Source: Gemmatimonadota bacterium
Lineage (GTDB): Bacteria; ARS69
Direction: 5' to 3'
DNA: 26,932 nt
Assembly: GCA_030747075.1 (NCBI GenBank)
Contig: JASLLL010000033.1
Coordinates: 1-26,932, forward strand
Positions 7,405-17,060 of the stretch are shown one piece after another. The position numbers were made by a program, and so were the translations under genes. Under the pieces are notes generated by a model. That model was not told the origin of the DNA. It was given only the letters and a program-made list of their open reading frames with translations, and searched no databases. Numbering within the stretch: position 1 is the first letter of the stretch; every line of letters starts with the position of its first letter.

Positions 7405-9503
7405 CCTTCCTGAACCCGTGGTTCCTTCTGGGACTGGCCGCGACGGCGGTCCCGGTGGTGATTCACCTGCTCAGTCGGCGGACGGCGCGCCGTCAGGACT
7501 TCTCCACGCTCGATTTTCTGCTGGAACTGGAGAAGCGAAGCCTCCGGCGCCTGCGCATTCGACGGCTGCTCCTGCTGCTGCTGCGCGTTCTGGCTGTCGC
7601 TGCCGTGGCGCTGGCCATGGCGCGCCCGACGCTGACGAGCCATGTGGTCGGCGCATCCGCATCCACCTCCGCCGTGATCGTCCTGGACGCGACCTTCTCC
7701 ATGAGAGCCCCATCGTCGAGAGGCACGCGGATGGACGCCGCGCGGGAGATCGTCGGGGAGGTGCTGGATTCGCTTTCCCCGGGCGATGAGATCACTCTCC
7801 TTGCGCCGGGCGCGGCAGGCGGGGAGAGGGGGACGCTGGTTGCGGTTCGAGGCCCGGACGCATTGCGGGACCGGCTCACCCGGGTGCGCGCGGGAGCGGG
7901 CGGCGGTTCCGTGGAGAGCGCGCTTCGCGAGGCGGTGGCGGTGCTCTCCGCCGCGCGGAATCCGAATCGTGAAGTTCACATCGTGAGTGACTTTCCGACA
8001 GGCACGGACTTCTCGGGCATGCTGGAGGCGCTGCCGGAGGGCGTGCGCGTGCACGCGTACTCCGTCGCTCTGGAAGAAGATCCCTCGTCCAACGCGTGGG
8101 TGGAATCGGTCGGTCCGTCCGGGCAGATCCTGTCCGCGGGGACCCCGGTGGAGTTCCGGGCGGTGGTGGCCGCCGCTGCCGGGCGTCCTTCCGGCGAGGC
8201 CGAAGTGGAGTTTGAAGTGGACGGTCAGTTGGTGGACCGTCGAAGGGTGGATCTCGGGCCGTCGTCGCGCGTGGGAGTGGTCTTCCGCACGACCTTCCGG
8301 GCGGGAGGCCTCCACACGGGCAGCGTGTTTCTCCATGACGAAGACGGGATGGCCGGAGACGATCGCAGGCACTTCACCGTTCGTGTCGAAGAGGGGATCC
8401 CCGTTCTGCTCGTGGCGGAGGATCCGGATGCCGGGCAGTATCTGGGACGCGCGCTGGCGCCGGGTGCGGACACGCCCGGGGGGTTCGCCGTCATCACGGG
8501 TGGGCCGCGGGCGATCGAGGGTCTGTCGACTTCCCCGGCCGCCGTGGCCGTGCTGGCCGATCCGGGTCGCTTCACCGCGGCCCGCCTGGAGGGGATCAAG
8601 GCGTTTCTCTCGCGAGGCGGTGGCCTCCTCCTGTTCCCCGGACCGCTGACGGATGCCCCCGACTGGGACCGGACCTTTCTGAAGCGGTTTCTTCCCGGCC
8701 GCCTGACGGGCCTGCGCAGGGCATCATCGGGCGGTTCCTTCCGGATTGTGTCCACGGACGGGTCGCACCCGCTCTTCCGGCTCTTCGGCGAAGACTCCGG
8801 CGCCCTCGGGGAGGTGCGCTTCACACGCGCTCTGGGCTTTCGCGCGGAACCGGGTACGCGCGTTCTCGCGGAGTACGGGAACGGCGACGCCGCCATCCTG
8901 GAGAGTGCGCTCCTTCCGGGTCGGGTGCTCCTGTTCACTTCGTCGCTGCATCCGGAGTGGAGCGACTTCCCGCTGACCGGCGCCTTCCTTCCACTTCTGC
9001 ACGAGGCGGTCCGGTATCTCGCCGAGTCCGCGTCTCCCGCCACCCGGGAAGTGTCCGTGGGGGAGGGCGCATTGGTGCACCTCGTGGCCGCTCCCGCCGG
9101 GGGCGCCGTGACGGTGACCGGCCCGGGCGGGAAGACGCGAACGGTCGTGCCGGAACCGGAGGCGGGCGGGTATGCGCTTTCGCTCGACCGGGCGGGCGCT
9201 CCGGGGATCTGGACATTCACGGGAGCCGACGGAGATACGCTGGCCGCGGTGGCCGCCACCGTCCCCGCCGCCGAATCCGATCCGGCGGCTCTCCGTGCGG
9301 CGGAACTCCACTCGCGTCTCCAGGGCCGCGGGGAACTCCATGCGAACGGATCAGGCATCGTCCGGCAACTCACGGAGATTCGTACGGGCCGGGAGATCGC
9401 GGGGATCTTCCTGTGGTTCGCCGCGGTCTTCCTGGCGCTGGAGATGCTGCTGGCGGGCCGCCTTCGCATTCCCGAGCATCGAACAACGCGGGTGGCGTCG
9501 TGA
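7401..9503 (+). CDS. BatA-like membrane protein with von Willebrand A domain
   Basis: 700 residues from the ATG at 7401, which overlaps the DUF58 gene stop. The N-terminus has the BatA/aerotolerance-type membrane segment (FLNPWFLLGLAATAVPVVIHLL), then a basic stretch and a second membrane segment near 55-75. A vWA domain begins at about 92 with metal site D96-A-T-F-S100, a permitted variant of DxSxS. A long extracytoplasmic region follows, including an Ig-like part and a glutamine-amidotransferase-like fold (VAVLADPGRF, GIKAFLSRGGGLLLF). A last membrane helix (IFLWFAAVFLALEMLLAG) sits close to the C-terminus. It is the membrane-bound partner of the MoxR and DUF58 proteins encoded just upstream, probably transmitting ATPase-driven remodelling to the envelope. 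Its specific client is unknown. Confidence 0.87.
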   Translation: MTFLNPWFLLGLAATAVPVVIHLLSRRTARRQDFSTLDFLLELEKRSLRRLRIRRLLLLLLRVLAVAAVALAMARPTLTSHVVGASASTSAVIVLDATFSMRAPSSRGTRMDAAREIVGEVLDSLSPGDEITLLAPGAAGGERGTLVAVRGPDALRDRLTRVRAGAGGGSVESALREAVAVLSAARNPNREVHIVSDFPTGTDFSGMLEALPEGVRVHAYSVALEEDPSSNAWVESVGPSGQILSAGTPVEFRAVVAAAAGRPSGEAEVEFEVDGQLVDRRRVDLGPSSRVGVVFRTTFRAGGLHTGSVFLHDEDGMAGDDRRHFTVRVEEGIPVLLVAEDPDAGQYLGRALAPGADTPGGFAVITGGPRAIEGLSTSPAAVAVLADPGRFTAARLEGIKAFLSRGGGLLLFPGPLTDAPDWDRTFLKRFLPGRLTGLRRASSGGSFRIVSTDGSHPLFRLFGEDSGALGEVRFTRALGFRAEPGTRVLAEYGNGDAAILESALLPGRVLLFTSSLHPEWSDFPLTGAFLPLLHEAVRYLAESASPATREVSVGEGALVHLVAAPAGGAVTVTGPGGKTRTVVPEPEAGGYALSLDRAGAPGIWTFTGADGDTLAAVAATVPAAESDPAALRAAELHSRLQGRGELHANGSGIVRQLTEIRTGREIAGIFLWFAAVFLALEMLLAGRLRIPEHRTTRVAS

Positions 9504-12500
9504 ACTCGGTCGCGGAGGTTGTCGACGCGCTTGCGGGGGCCGCGCCGATCCGGGAGACACGGGACGCCCTTCAGGAAAGCCGGAACACCACGCTTCTCGG
9601 GCTGGCCTGCTCCGCGAGAGGCGTGGCACTTGCGCACCTGCAGTGTGCGTCGGGTCGCCCGCTTCTCGTCGTCGTGCCGTCCCGGGAGGAGGCGGAGGCG
9701 CTCGTCGGGGATCTGGAAGCGTGCCTTGGCGAAGACGCCGTCTTCTACTTTCCGGATACGGAGGTGCTTCCCTACGACTCCCGATCCCCGCATGTCGGGC
9801 TCACGGCGGAGCGGGTCGAATCGCTGGCCGCGCTGGCCGCCGCCGGTGCTCCCGTCACCGTGACGACGGCGTCGGCACTGGCCGGGCGGACGCTGCCGCG
9901 TGCGCTCTTCGACTCTTCGGTACTCCGCCTGCGCACCGGGGGGGAGATCGCCCTCGACGATCTGACCACCGCACTGGCCGTGCGGGGGTTCCGCCGGGAG
10001 CGACTGGTGGAGGAGATCGGCACCTTTGCGGTGCGGGGCGGGTTGATTGACCTCTATCCCTTCGGCGAACGCAATCCGATCCGCGTGGAACTCTTCGGCG
10101 ACGAGATCGAGTCCATTCGCTCCTTCGATGCGGCCACTCAGCTCACCGTCAGCGAGTCGCGCAAGGTGACGATTCTCCCGCAGCGGGAACTGATCCTGAC
10201 GGACGAAGTGGTGAAGTCCGCATCTGCGCGCGGAGATCTGCCCTTCGATCGCGGGGCGGACCCCTTCGTCGAAGGCGTGGAGTCTTACCTGCCGCGCTTC
10301 CATCCCGATGCTTCCACGCTGCTCGATTACCTTCCCGACGATGCCGCGATCGTGCTCGACGAACCGGGTCGTGTCCGGGACGAGATCGCGAGCGCCATGG
10401 CCGCCGCCGAAGAAGCGCACGCGGAGCTCACTTCCCGCGGGCGTTCTCTCCCCGCGCCATCGGAACTGCGTGCGGCCGCCGGGGAGATCGCCGAGGGGAT
10501 GGCCCGGCGAACCGTGCTGCGGCTGGCGCTCTTCGAGGGCGAATCGGTGAACACAGCGCTGGCAGCCGGGGAGGGCGCGCGCCCTGAGACGCGACGCCTT
10601 CGGGTGCACTCTCAGGAAGCCCATCGCGGCAACTTCGCCGTCTTCCGGGAGCGCCTGACCGGGATTCTCGACGAGGGACATACCGTCCACATCCTCTGCG
10701 ACAACCGCGGTCAGGCCGATCGATTGAGCGGCATGCTCGATGAGCTGGCGGAGCGCGTGCATCTGCGTGTCGCGTCGCTTCGAAACGGTTTCTCGATTCC
10801 CGACATCGGCCTCGTGGTGTTGACCGACCACGAACTCTTCGCACGGACGGGACGCCGGTACCGGGCCTTTCGCCACGGCGGCGGCGCACCCATCCACGAC
10901 TATGCCGCGCTTCGCAAGGGGGACTTTGTCGTTCATGTGGAACACGGCCTCGCGCGCTACGCGGGCATTCATCTCCTGCGTGCGGGAGGCGTGGAGTCCG
11001 AGTGTCTCCTCCTGCGGTATTCCGGAGGGGACACGCTCTATGTTCCGGTCGATCAGCTCAACCTCGTGCAGAAGTATGTCGGCGGGGAGTCGGGCGAGTC
11101 GCCGCCGGTGCATCGACTCGGGAGTGGCCAGTGGGAGAAGGTGCGCGCGCGCGCCCGCAAGTCCGTGGAGAAGATGGCTGCGGAACTGCTGGAGATTCAC
11201 GCGGCCCGGACCGAGCGCCGCCGTGACCCCTACCCGCCGGACGGAGAGTGGCAGACGGAGATGGAGGCGTCCTTCATCTACGAGGAAACGCGTGATCAGC
11301 GCCGCGCCACCGACGATGTCAAACGCGACATGACCTCCCCCCGGCCGATGGACCGTCTGGTATGCGGAGATGTCGGTTACGGGAAGACGGAAGTGGCCAT
11401 TCGCGCCGCATTCAAGGCCGCGACGGAGGGTCGCCAGGTGGCGGTTCTCGTGCCGACGACGATTCTCGCGCAGCAGCACCTCAACACCTTTCGTGAACGA
11501 CTGGCCGCGTACCCGGTGGTTGTGGAGATGCTGTCGCGCTTCGTCGCCCCGAAGGACATTCGGCAGACCGTGGCCCGAATCGGCCGTGGCGAGGTCGATA
11601 TCGTCATTGGAACGCACCGGATTCTTTCGAAGGATGTGATGTTTCCGAAACTCGGCCTGGTGATCGTCGACGAGGAGCAGCGATTCGGTGTGGCGCACAA
11701 GGAAAAGCTGAAGCGTTTCCGCAGGCTTGTGGATGTCCTGACGCTCACGGCCACTCCGATCCCGCGAACATTGAGCATGGCCATCAGCGGTCTGCGCGAC
11801 ATCTCGGTCATCAACACGCCGCCGCCGAACAAGCTGCCCATCGAGACTGAGGTGCTGGAGTCGTCCGACGAGGTGGTGTGCAAGGCGATTCTCCGGGAGA
11901 TCAAGCGCGGGGGGCAGGTCTTCTTCGTACACAATCGGGTGCGCTCGATCGGCGCCATGGCCGAGCGGTTGCGGGAGCTTCTTCCCGAGCTGCGGTTTGA
12001 TGTGGCGCACGGGCAGATGGCGGAGCGGGAACTCGAAAAAGTGATGATGGAGTTTCTGGACCGGCGGAGCGATGTGCTGGTCTCCACCATGATCATCGAG
12101 TCGGGACTGGATCTGCCGAATGTGAACACCATTCTTGTGAGCCGTGCGGATACGCTGGGGCTGGCGCAGCTGTACCAGCTTCGGGGCCGTGTGGGGCGTT
12201 CGAATCATCGGGCCTTCGCGTACCTTCTGCTGCCTCCCGGAGGGGAACTCTCCGATGTGGCCCGCAAGCGACTTCGCGCCATCGAGGAGTTCTCCGACCT
12301 CGGTTCGGGATTCCGTCTGGCCACGCGCGACATGGAGATCCGCGGCGTCGGCAACTTCCTCGGCCCGGAGCAGACCGGCCATGTCCATGCGATCGGCTAC
12401 GACCTCTACTGTCGCCTCCTGCGTGAGGAGATCGCGCGGCTTCGCGGAGAGGCACCGCCCGAAGAGCGCTCCGTGGTGAAGATGACCGCGGAGGTCGATG

Positions 12501-12946
12501 CTTTCCTCCCGCCGGACTACATCGACGACCCGGATCAGCGGATCCTGTTCTACAAGCGACTGGCGGATCTGTCCGACCGGCGGGAACTCCCGCGTGTGGA
12601 GGAGGAACTTCGCGATCGGTACGGTCGGCTTCCGGACCCGGCTCGCCACCTTCTACTCCTCAAGGAGATGCGCCTTCTGGCCGAGTCGGGAGGCGTGGAG
12701 GAACTGTTTGTCGGAAAAGAAGCCGCAACGCTGCGGCTCGCGGACGGCTGCTCCCCGTCTCCCGCCACCATGAAGGAACTGCTTCGTGTGGTCCCCGGGG
12801 ATCTGTCCTTCCGGGCGGACGGGCGGGAGGGGCTTCGCCTGCGCCTGGAGGCTCTCACTCCCGAGGAGGTTCGGGAGTCCATTCGGGCGCTCTTGCGGGT
12901 CTTGGGAGACTCTGATACCGTCCCGCGCTCCGGAGTAGTGGAATGA
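9500..12946 (+). CDS. mfd: transcription-repair coupling factor Mfd
   Basis: 1148 residues, the same size as E. coli Mfd. The GTG at 9500 overlaps the preceding stop (GTGA). The N-terminal UvrB-homology region is followed by the RNA-polymerase interaction domain (KGDFVVHVEHGLARYAGIHL, about 473-492), and then RecG-like superfamily 2 motor domains with Walker A GDVGYGKT (623-630), DEEQ box (724-727) and TATPIPRTL. The C-terminal domain (TRCF) continues to the stop. Mfd displaces stalled RNA polymerase at lesions and recruits UvrA. The gene is complete with all motifs intact. It sits between the MoxR module and periplasmic foldase genes and overlaps the next start by four bases. Confidence 0.97.
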   Translation: MNSVAEVVDALAGAAPIRETRDALQESRNTTLLGLACSARGVALAHLQCASGRPLLVVVPSREEAEALVGDLEACLGEDAVFYFPDTEVLPYDSRSPHVGLTAERVESLAALAAAGAPVTVTTASALAGRTLPRALFDSSVLRLRTGGEIALDDLTTALAVRGFRRERLVEEIGTFAVRGGLIDLYPFGERNPIRVELFGDEIESIRSFDAATQLTVSESRKVTILPQRELILTDEVVKSASARGDLPFDRGADPFVEGVESYLPRFHPDASTLLDYLPDDAAIVLDEPGRVRDEIASAMAAAEEAHAELTSRGRSLPAPSELRAAAGEIAEGMARRTVLRLALFEGESVNTALAAGEGARPETRRLRVHSQEAHRGNFAVFRERLTGILDEGHTVHILCDNRGQADRLSGMLDELAERVHLRVASLRNGFSIPDIGLVVLTDHELFARTGRRYRAFRHGGGAPIHDYAALRKGDFVVHVEHGLARYAGIHLLRAGGVESECLLLRYSGGDTLYVPVDQLNLVQKYVGGESGESPPVHRLGSGQWEKVRARARKSVEKMAAELLEIHAARTERRRDPYPPDGEWQTEMEASFIYEETRDQRRATDDVKRDMTSPRPMDRLVCGDVGYGKTEVAIRAAFKAATEGRQVAVLVPTTILAQQHLNTFRERLAAYPVVVEMLSRFVAPKDIRQTVARIGRGEVDIVIGTHRILSKDVMFPKLGLVIVDEEQRFGVAHKEKLKRFRRLVDVLTLTATPIPRTLSMAISGLRDISVINTPPPNKLPIETEVLESSDEVVCKAILREIKRGGQVFFVHNRVRSIGAMAERLRELLPELRFDVAHGQMAERELEKVMMEFLDRRSDVLVSTMIIESGLDLPNVNTILVSRADTLGLAQLYQLRGRVGRSNHRAFAYLLLPPGGELSDVARKRLRAIEEFSDLGSGFRLATRDMEIRGVGNFLGPEQTGHVHAIGYDLYCRLLREEIARLRGEAPPEERSVVKMTAEVDAFLPPDYIDDPDQRILFYKRLADLSDRRELPRVEEELRDRYGRLPDPARHLLLLKEMRLLAESGGVEELFVGKEAATLRLADGCSPSPATMKELLRVVPGDLSFRADGREGLRLRLEALTPEEVRESIRALLRVLGDSDTVPRSGVVE
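12893..12921 (+). promoter_or_regulatory. possible internal promoter for the foldase genes
   Basis: TTGCGG (12893-12898), a 17-base spacer and TACCGT (12916-12921) lie inside the 3' end of mfd, 22 bases before the next start codon. The -10 has the same TACC-T shape as the proposed promoter at 4027. Both hexamers are imperfect. Confidence 0.3.
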
Positions 12947-14703
12947 CACCAAAGGAAGGGGCAGGAACCTTGCGAATCGCCGTGAGAACCGTGATTGGAC
13001 TGCTGGCGGTCATGGCCCTCGTGGCCGGCTGTGGAGGAAACGGAAGAGACAAGGATGTTGTGGCATCCGCCGGGGACATTCAGGTGACCCTTGCGGACTT
13101 CCATGCGGCGCTGGAGAGCATTACGCCGGCCTACCGCCCTGAGGTGGCCACGATGGAAGGTCGTCGCAGCTTCGCGAACGATGTGCTGAACCACCGGATC
13201 ATTCTGCAGGCGGCCGAGGAAAGCGGACCGCCGATGGATCCGAGAGTCACCGCGGCACTGGAGGAGAATGCCCGCAGCATGATGGCGGGCGTTCTCTACC
13301 GGGAAGTTGTGGAGGGCACAGTGGAGGTGACCGGGAAGGATGTGGCCGATCTCTACGAGCGCCGTTCCGAGAATGTGGATATGTCCCACATTCTTGTCGG
13401 GAGCCGGGAAGAGGCGGACCGGATTCTGGGAAACATCCGCTCCGGCTCCACTTCGTTCGAGGCCGCCGCGCAGGAACACTCGCTGGACCCCTCCACCGCG
13501 CGGGAGGGCGGGCACTCGGGAGAGGTTTCGTGGACGAGCAAGGCGGCGCCGCACCAGATGGCCGCATTTGACGCGGAAGTCGGCGTGCTGACCGGCCCGA
13601 TCGAGACCGAGTACGGCTACCACATCCTGCTGGTGCACGAGAGGGTTCCCGCGGAGCAACTTCCGCTGGAAGAACTGCGCCACACGCTGCGTACCGAAGT
13701 GCGACAGATGAAGGAGTTCGAGGCGATGAGGGACTTCTACGCCTCGCTTTGCGATCAGCACAGCCTGACCTGGAACGACTCCGGACTGAGTGCTCTGCAG
13801 GATGTTCTCGCCCGGGATCTGGCGCAGGACATCGACACGATTCCGCCCGCCGATCGGTTTGTCCCCAGCCCCACCCGGGACGAGGCCGCGCAGGTTCTCG
13901 CGACCTTCGCGGGACGGGACTGGACGATCGGTGACTACGCAGCGGGGATTGCGAAGGCTCCGCAGACGAACCGACCCACCCGGACCATGAATGCACGGGC
14001 GCTGGTTGCGTTCATCAAGAGAATCCAGCTGCACCCGGAACTTCTGCATGTGGAGTGCCTGGCGCGAGGGCTGGATACGCACCCCGAAGTGGCGGGAAAG
14101 AACGACCGCATTCTCGAACAAGTCAATCTGGAGGCATTCCACACTCGGTTCACTCAGGAGATCGACCTTCCGGCCGGGGAGGTGCGTGCCTTCTTCGATT
14201 CGACGATGGCCACCAATCCGAGCGTGTTCGATGTGCCGGAACGCGTGAATGTCCTCATGATGATTCACACGGAAGAAGACGCCGTTCGGGCCGGGCTGGG
14301 TCGGATTCGTGCGGGAGAGGACGAACGGATCGTGGCGTGCGAGGTAACCCTGGACTTCAAGACGAAGTACAAGGACGCCGAGACCGGGTTGCTGGCACGC
14401 GGAAACTACGCGCCACAGGTCGAGGATGTCATGTTCTCGCGCAAACCGGGGTCCGGGTGGTCTTCGCCGATCGTCACCGAGACGGGCACGGCTGCCGTCC
14501 GGGTGCTGGAGCACGAAGACGCGCGCGTTGCGGAGTTTGAGGAAGTCGAACAGATGCTTACTCAGCAGATGGCGCAGGCGCGGGGTGAGAGTGCCTTCGA
14601 GGAGTGGCTGAGTGCTCGCCGGGAGAGTCTGGGCGTGGAGATTCACGACGACGCTCTCCAGCTGATCGGCAAGAGCGTCACGGGAGAGGAACATGACGGT
14701 TAG
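12943..14703 (+). CDS. parvulin-type peptidyl-prolyl isomerase lipoprotein with two rotamase-like regions
   Basis: 586 residues; ATG at 12943 overlaps the mfd stop (ATGA). The signal peptide ends in a lipobox LVAGC with Cys at 30, so the mature protein should be a lipoprotein. A SurA/PpiD-like N-terminal chaperone region (GDIQVTLADF..., LNHRIILQAAEESG) runs to about 140. A first parvulin rotamase domain lies at about 147-236 (MSHILVGSREEADRIL, GYHILLVHERVP). After a helical spacer, residues 428-533 follow the same order of elements (VPERVNVLMMIHTEEDA, GSGWSSPIVTETGTAAVRVLE) and look like a second, diverged rotamase domain. Expected role: periplasmic folding of exported or outer-membrane proteins, working alongside SurA encoded next. 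Confidence 0.87.
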   Translation: MTPKEGAGTLRIAVRTVIGLLAVMALVAGCGGNGRDKDVVASAGDIQVTLADFHAALESITPAYRPEVATMEGRRSFANDVLNHRIILQAAEESGPPMDPRVTAALEENARSMMAGVLYREVVEGTVEVTGKDVADLYERRSENVDMSHILVGSREEADRILGNIRSGSTSFEAAAQEHSLDPSTAREGGHSGEVSWTSKAAPHQMAAFDAEVGVLTGPIETEYGYHILLVHERVPAEQLPLEELRHTLRTEVRQMKEFEAMRDFYASLCDQHSLTWNDSGLSALQDVLARDLAQDIDTIPPADRFVPSPTRDEAAQVLATFAGRDWTIGDYAAGIAKAPQTNRPTRTMNARALVAFIKRIQLHPELLHVECLARGLDTHPEVAGKNDRILEQVNLEAFHTRFTQEIDLPAGEVRAFFDSTMATNPSVFDVPERVNVLMMIHTEEDAVRAGLGRIRAGEDERIVACEVTLDFKTKYKDAETGLLARGNYAPQVEDVMFSRKPGSGWSSPIVTETGTAAVRVLEHEDARVAEFEEVEQMLTQQMAQARGESAFEEWLSARRESLGVEIHDDALQLIGKSVTGEEHDG

Positions 14704-16045
14704 CCCGCACACGCTTTCGCGGTCTTTCCGGAGGGCGGGGGGATTCCCTGCCCTCCTCCTTTTGCTGTGCGTGGCGGCTGCTTCGGCGGGGACGAGTGTT
14801 CTCGACCGGATTCTGGCGGTGGTCGGCGACGAGATCATCCTCCTGTCCGAGGTGGAGGAGGAGCTGGCGCTGGCCAGCGTGCAGGGGGCGCTGGACCTCT
14901 CCGATGGCCGGGCCGTCGCCGCGGCACGGAGCCAGCTGCTCAACCAGATGGTCGACGAGAGGATTCTCCTGGTACAGGCGAGGCGCGAGGGGATTCGTGT
15001 CTCGCGGTCGGAAATCGACGAGGCCGTGGACCGGGCGTTCGGGGATCTTCGCAGCCGGTTCCCGTCGGAGAGTGCCTTCGACGAGCAGCTCCGGAGCGAG
15101 GGGCTGACGCGGGACACGCTGCTGGCCCGATACCGTGACAAGATCGAGGATCAGCTTCTGGTTCGGCAGCTGGTCGAGCGGGAAGTGCGGTCGGATGTGG
15201 AGATCCCGGAAGGCGAGGTCGTTGCGTACTGGAACGAGAATCGCGAGGACCTTCCCCCGATTCCCGCAAGTCTGGACCTCAGTCGCATTGTACTTCGTAC
15301 GGACCCTGGCGGGGGCGACAGCACGGCCGTGCTGCGAGCGGAGAGAGTGCTTCAGCGCCTGCAAGACGGCGAGGACTTCGCTGCCCTGGCCACGGTCTTC
15401 TCCGAAGGACCGGCGGCTTCGCGCGGAGGAGAACTCGGCAGGTTCCTTCTTGCGGACCTGGCGCCGCCCATCGCCTCTGCCGTGGCGGATCTGTCAGCGG
15501 ACGCCGTGTCCGGGGTGGTCGTCACCTCCCGGGGGGCGCACATTCTCCGCGTGGACGCCCGCGAAGGAGACATGCTCAGCCTGCGGCAGATCGTGTTCCT
15601 GTTGGACGAAGACGCGTCGCGCGCCTCGCTTCGTGCGCGTGCGGAGGCGCTCCTCGTCAGACTCCACGCGGGAGAGGACTTCGCGGAACTGGCGCGGACG
15701 GAGTCCGCGGAGGCTCACACGGCGGCTTCCGGGGGGGAACTGGGCGTCGTGTCGGTGGACGCGCTTCCGCCCGCATACCGAACGCTGTTTCAGGAACTGG
15801 CCCCCGGGGGAATCACGGATCCGCTGGAAGAAGAGGGCGATCTGGTGATCTATCGCCTGAATGCGGTCCAGGGGGAGCGCCCGGCGACGCTGGAGGAAAT
15901 GCATCCGAGGATCGAGGAGTACCTCCGCCAGGGCCGCGTTCAGGAAGTGCTTGCGGCGTATGTTGCCGAGGTCCGCGAGGAGATCCACATCGAACTGCGG
16001 CTGACCGACGATCCCTCCGCCGGAGCCGCCCCGGACACGCCGTGA
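14693..16045 (+). CDS. surA: periplasmic chaperone/peptidyl-prolyl isomerase SurA
   Basis: 450 residues; ATG at 14693 overlaps the previous gene by 11 bases and follows GGGAGAGGA. A signal peptide ends around residue 32 (LLLLLCVAAASAG). The SurA N-terminal chaperone domain follows (VLDRILAVVGDEIILLSEVEEEL..., LLNQMVDERILL, LLARYRDKIEDQLLVRQLV). Two parvulin domains lie at about 195-290 (LDLSRIVLRTD, GGELGRFLL, GAHILRVDAREG) and 294-390 (MLSLRQIVFLLDED, GGELGVVSV, DLVIYRLNAVQG). This is the standard SurA layout: binding unfolded outer-membrane proteins in the periplasm. The following pdxA is the same neighbour as in enterobacteria, which supports orthology. The gene is complete. Confidence 0.92.
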   Translation: MTVSPHTLSRSFRRAGGFPALLLLLCVAAASAGTSVLDRILAVVGDEIILLSEVEEELALASVQGALDLSDGRAVAAARSQLLNQMVDERILLVQARREGIRVSRSEIDEAVDRAFGDLRSRFPSESAFDEQLRSEGLTRDTLLARYRDKIEDQLLVRQLVEREVRSDVEIPEGEVVAYWNENREDLPPIPASLDLSRIVLRTDPGGGDSTAVLRAERVLQRLQDGEDFAALATVFSEGPAASRGGELGRFLLADLAPPIASAVADLSADAVSGVVVTSRGAHILRVDAREGDMLSLRQIVFLLDEDASRASLRARAEALLVRLHAGEDFAELARTESAEAHTAASGGELGVVSVDALPPAYRTLFQELAPGGITDPLEEEGDLVIYRLNAVQGERPATLEEMHPRIEEYLRQGRVQEVLAAYVAEVREEIHIELRLTDDPSAGAAPDTP

Positions 16046-17034
16046 AACCCCCGCGCCGTCCCCTTCTGGCCGTCACGGCGGGAGATCCGGCGGGGATCGG
16101 GCCGGAGATTGTCGCGCGCTCGCTTGCTGACGGCTCGCTTGCCGCGCACGGGCGGGTTCTGGTGTATGCGCACCCCGGGCTCTTCGACGCGGAATGCGCA
16201 CGGGCCGGGGTCGATCCGCTGCCGCGCGGGATGGAGTCTTCGCAAGTCGCGGCCCTTTCCCCCGCAAGTGAAGCGCCCGTGCCGACGGGTTTTGCCTTCG
16301 GGCAGCCCACGGCCTTCACCGGGCGTGTGGCCGCGGACTGCGTGGCCGCCGCCGCGCGGGATGCCATGGCGGGGCGCGTGGATGCCGTGGTGACGGCACC
16401 CGTTTCCAAGGCAGCCCTCCGGAGCGCGGGAGTGCCGCACGCGGGGCACACCGGGTTTCTGGCGGAACTCTGCGGGGCGCCGTCGGTCGCGATGATGTTC
16501 GTGGCGGGCGACCTTCGCGTGAGCCTCGCGACGGTTCACATCCCGCTGGCCGAAGTTCCCTCCGCGCTGACTGTTTCCGGTGTGCTGGAGACTCTTCGTC
16601 TGACTCGCGAGAAGGTCCACGCGGTTCTCGGCGGGCGGGAACCGAGGATCGCGCTCCTCGGAGTCAACCCGCACGCCGGGGAGGACGGGCTTCTCGGGCC
16701 GGAGGAGACAGAAGTGCTGGAACCGGTTCGCGCCGCCGCCGCCCGCAAGGGGTGGCGGGTAGAGGGGCCCTACCCGGCAGATTCGTACTTCCGGAGCGGA
16801 GTGACCCGGCATGACGCGGTGCTGGCCATGTACCACGACCAGGGACTCCTCCCGGTAAAGCTGCTCTCCGGGGGCCGCGCCGTGAATGTGACGCTGGGGC
16901 TTCCGTTTCTGCGGACAAGCGTGGACCACGGAACCGCCTTCGACATCGCGGGCCGGGGCACCGCTCGCACGGACAGTCTTCTTGCCGCGTCGGAACTGGC
17001 GGCGGAGTGGACGACGCTCCCCGTTCCGGGATAG
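16042..17034 (+). CDS. pdxA: 4-hydroxythreonine-4-phosphate dehydrogenase PdxA
   Basis: 330 residues, GTG start overlapping the surA stop (GTGA). Motifs in order: LAVTAGDPAGIGPEIVARSL (9-28), VDAVVTAPVSKAAL (113-126), HAGHTGFLAE (133-142), HIPL with metal-binding His166, NPHAGEDG with His211, MYHDQGLLPVK with His265, and VNVTLGLPFLRTSVDHGTAFD (281-301). The three histidines match the E. coli PdxA metal site. The enzyme oxidises 4-phosphohydroxy-L-threonine in the DXP-independent route to pyridoxal phosphate, with PdxJ, which is not in the window. It is cytosolic and of normal length. Confidence 0.96.
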   Translation: MKPPRRPLLAVTAGDPAGIGPEIVARSLADGSLAAHGRVLVYAHPGLFDAECARAGVDPLPRGMESSQVAALSPASEAPVPTGFAFGQPTAFTGRVAADCVAAAARDAMAGRVDAVVTAPVSKAALRSAGVPHAGHTGFLAELCGAPSVAMMFVAGDLRVSLATVHIPLAEVPSALTVSGVLETLRLTREKVHAVLGGREPRIALLGVNPHAGEDGLLGPEETEVLEPVRAAAARKGWRVEGPYPADSYFRSGVTRHDAVLAMYHDQGLLPVKLLSGGRAVNVTLGLPFLRTSVDHGTAFDIAGRGTARTDSLLAASELAAEWTTLPVPG

Positions 17035-17060
17035 CCTCTCCACGGAGGGAGGGGTGGCGA

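Noticed and set aside
8225-12649. A 1474-codon open frame on the minus strand opposite batA-like and mfd
   Set aside because: Stop-free antisense frames are expected opposite G+C-rich genes. The plus strand carries intact Mfd and vWA motifs, while the antisense product is low-complexity, Arg/His/Gly-rich and has no recognisable domain.
12550-15141. An 863-codon open frame on the minus strand opposite mfd, the parvulin lipoprotein and surA
   Set aside because: It spans three well-supported plus-strand genes and their junctions and has no signal, motif or ribosome-binding site of its own.
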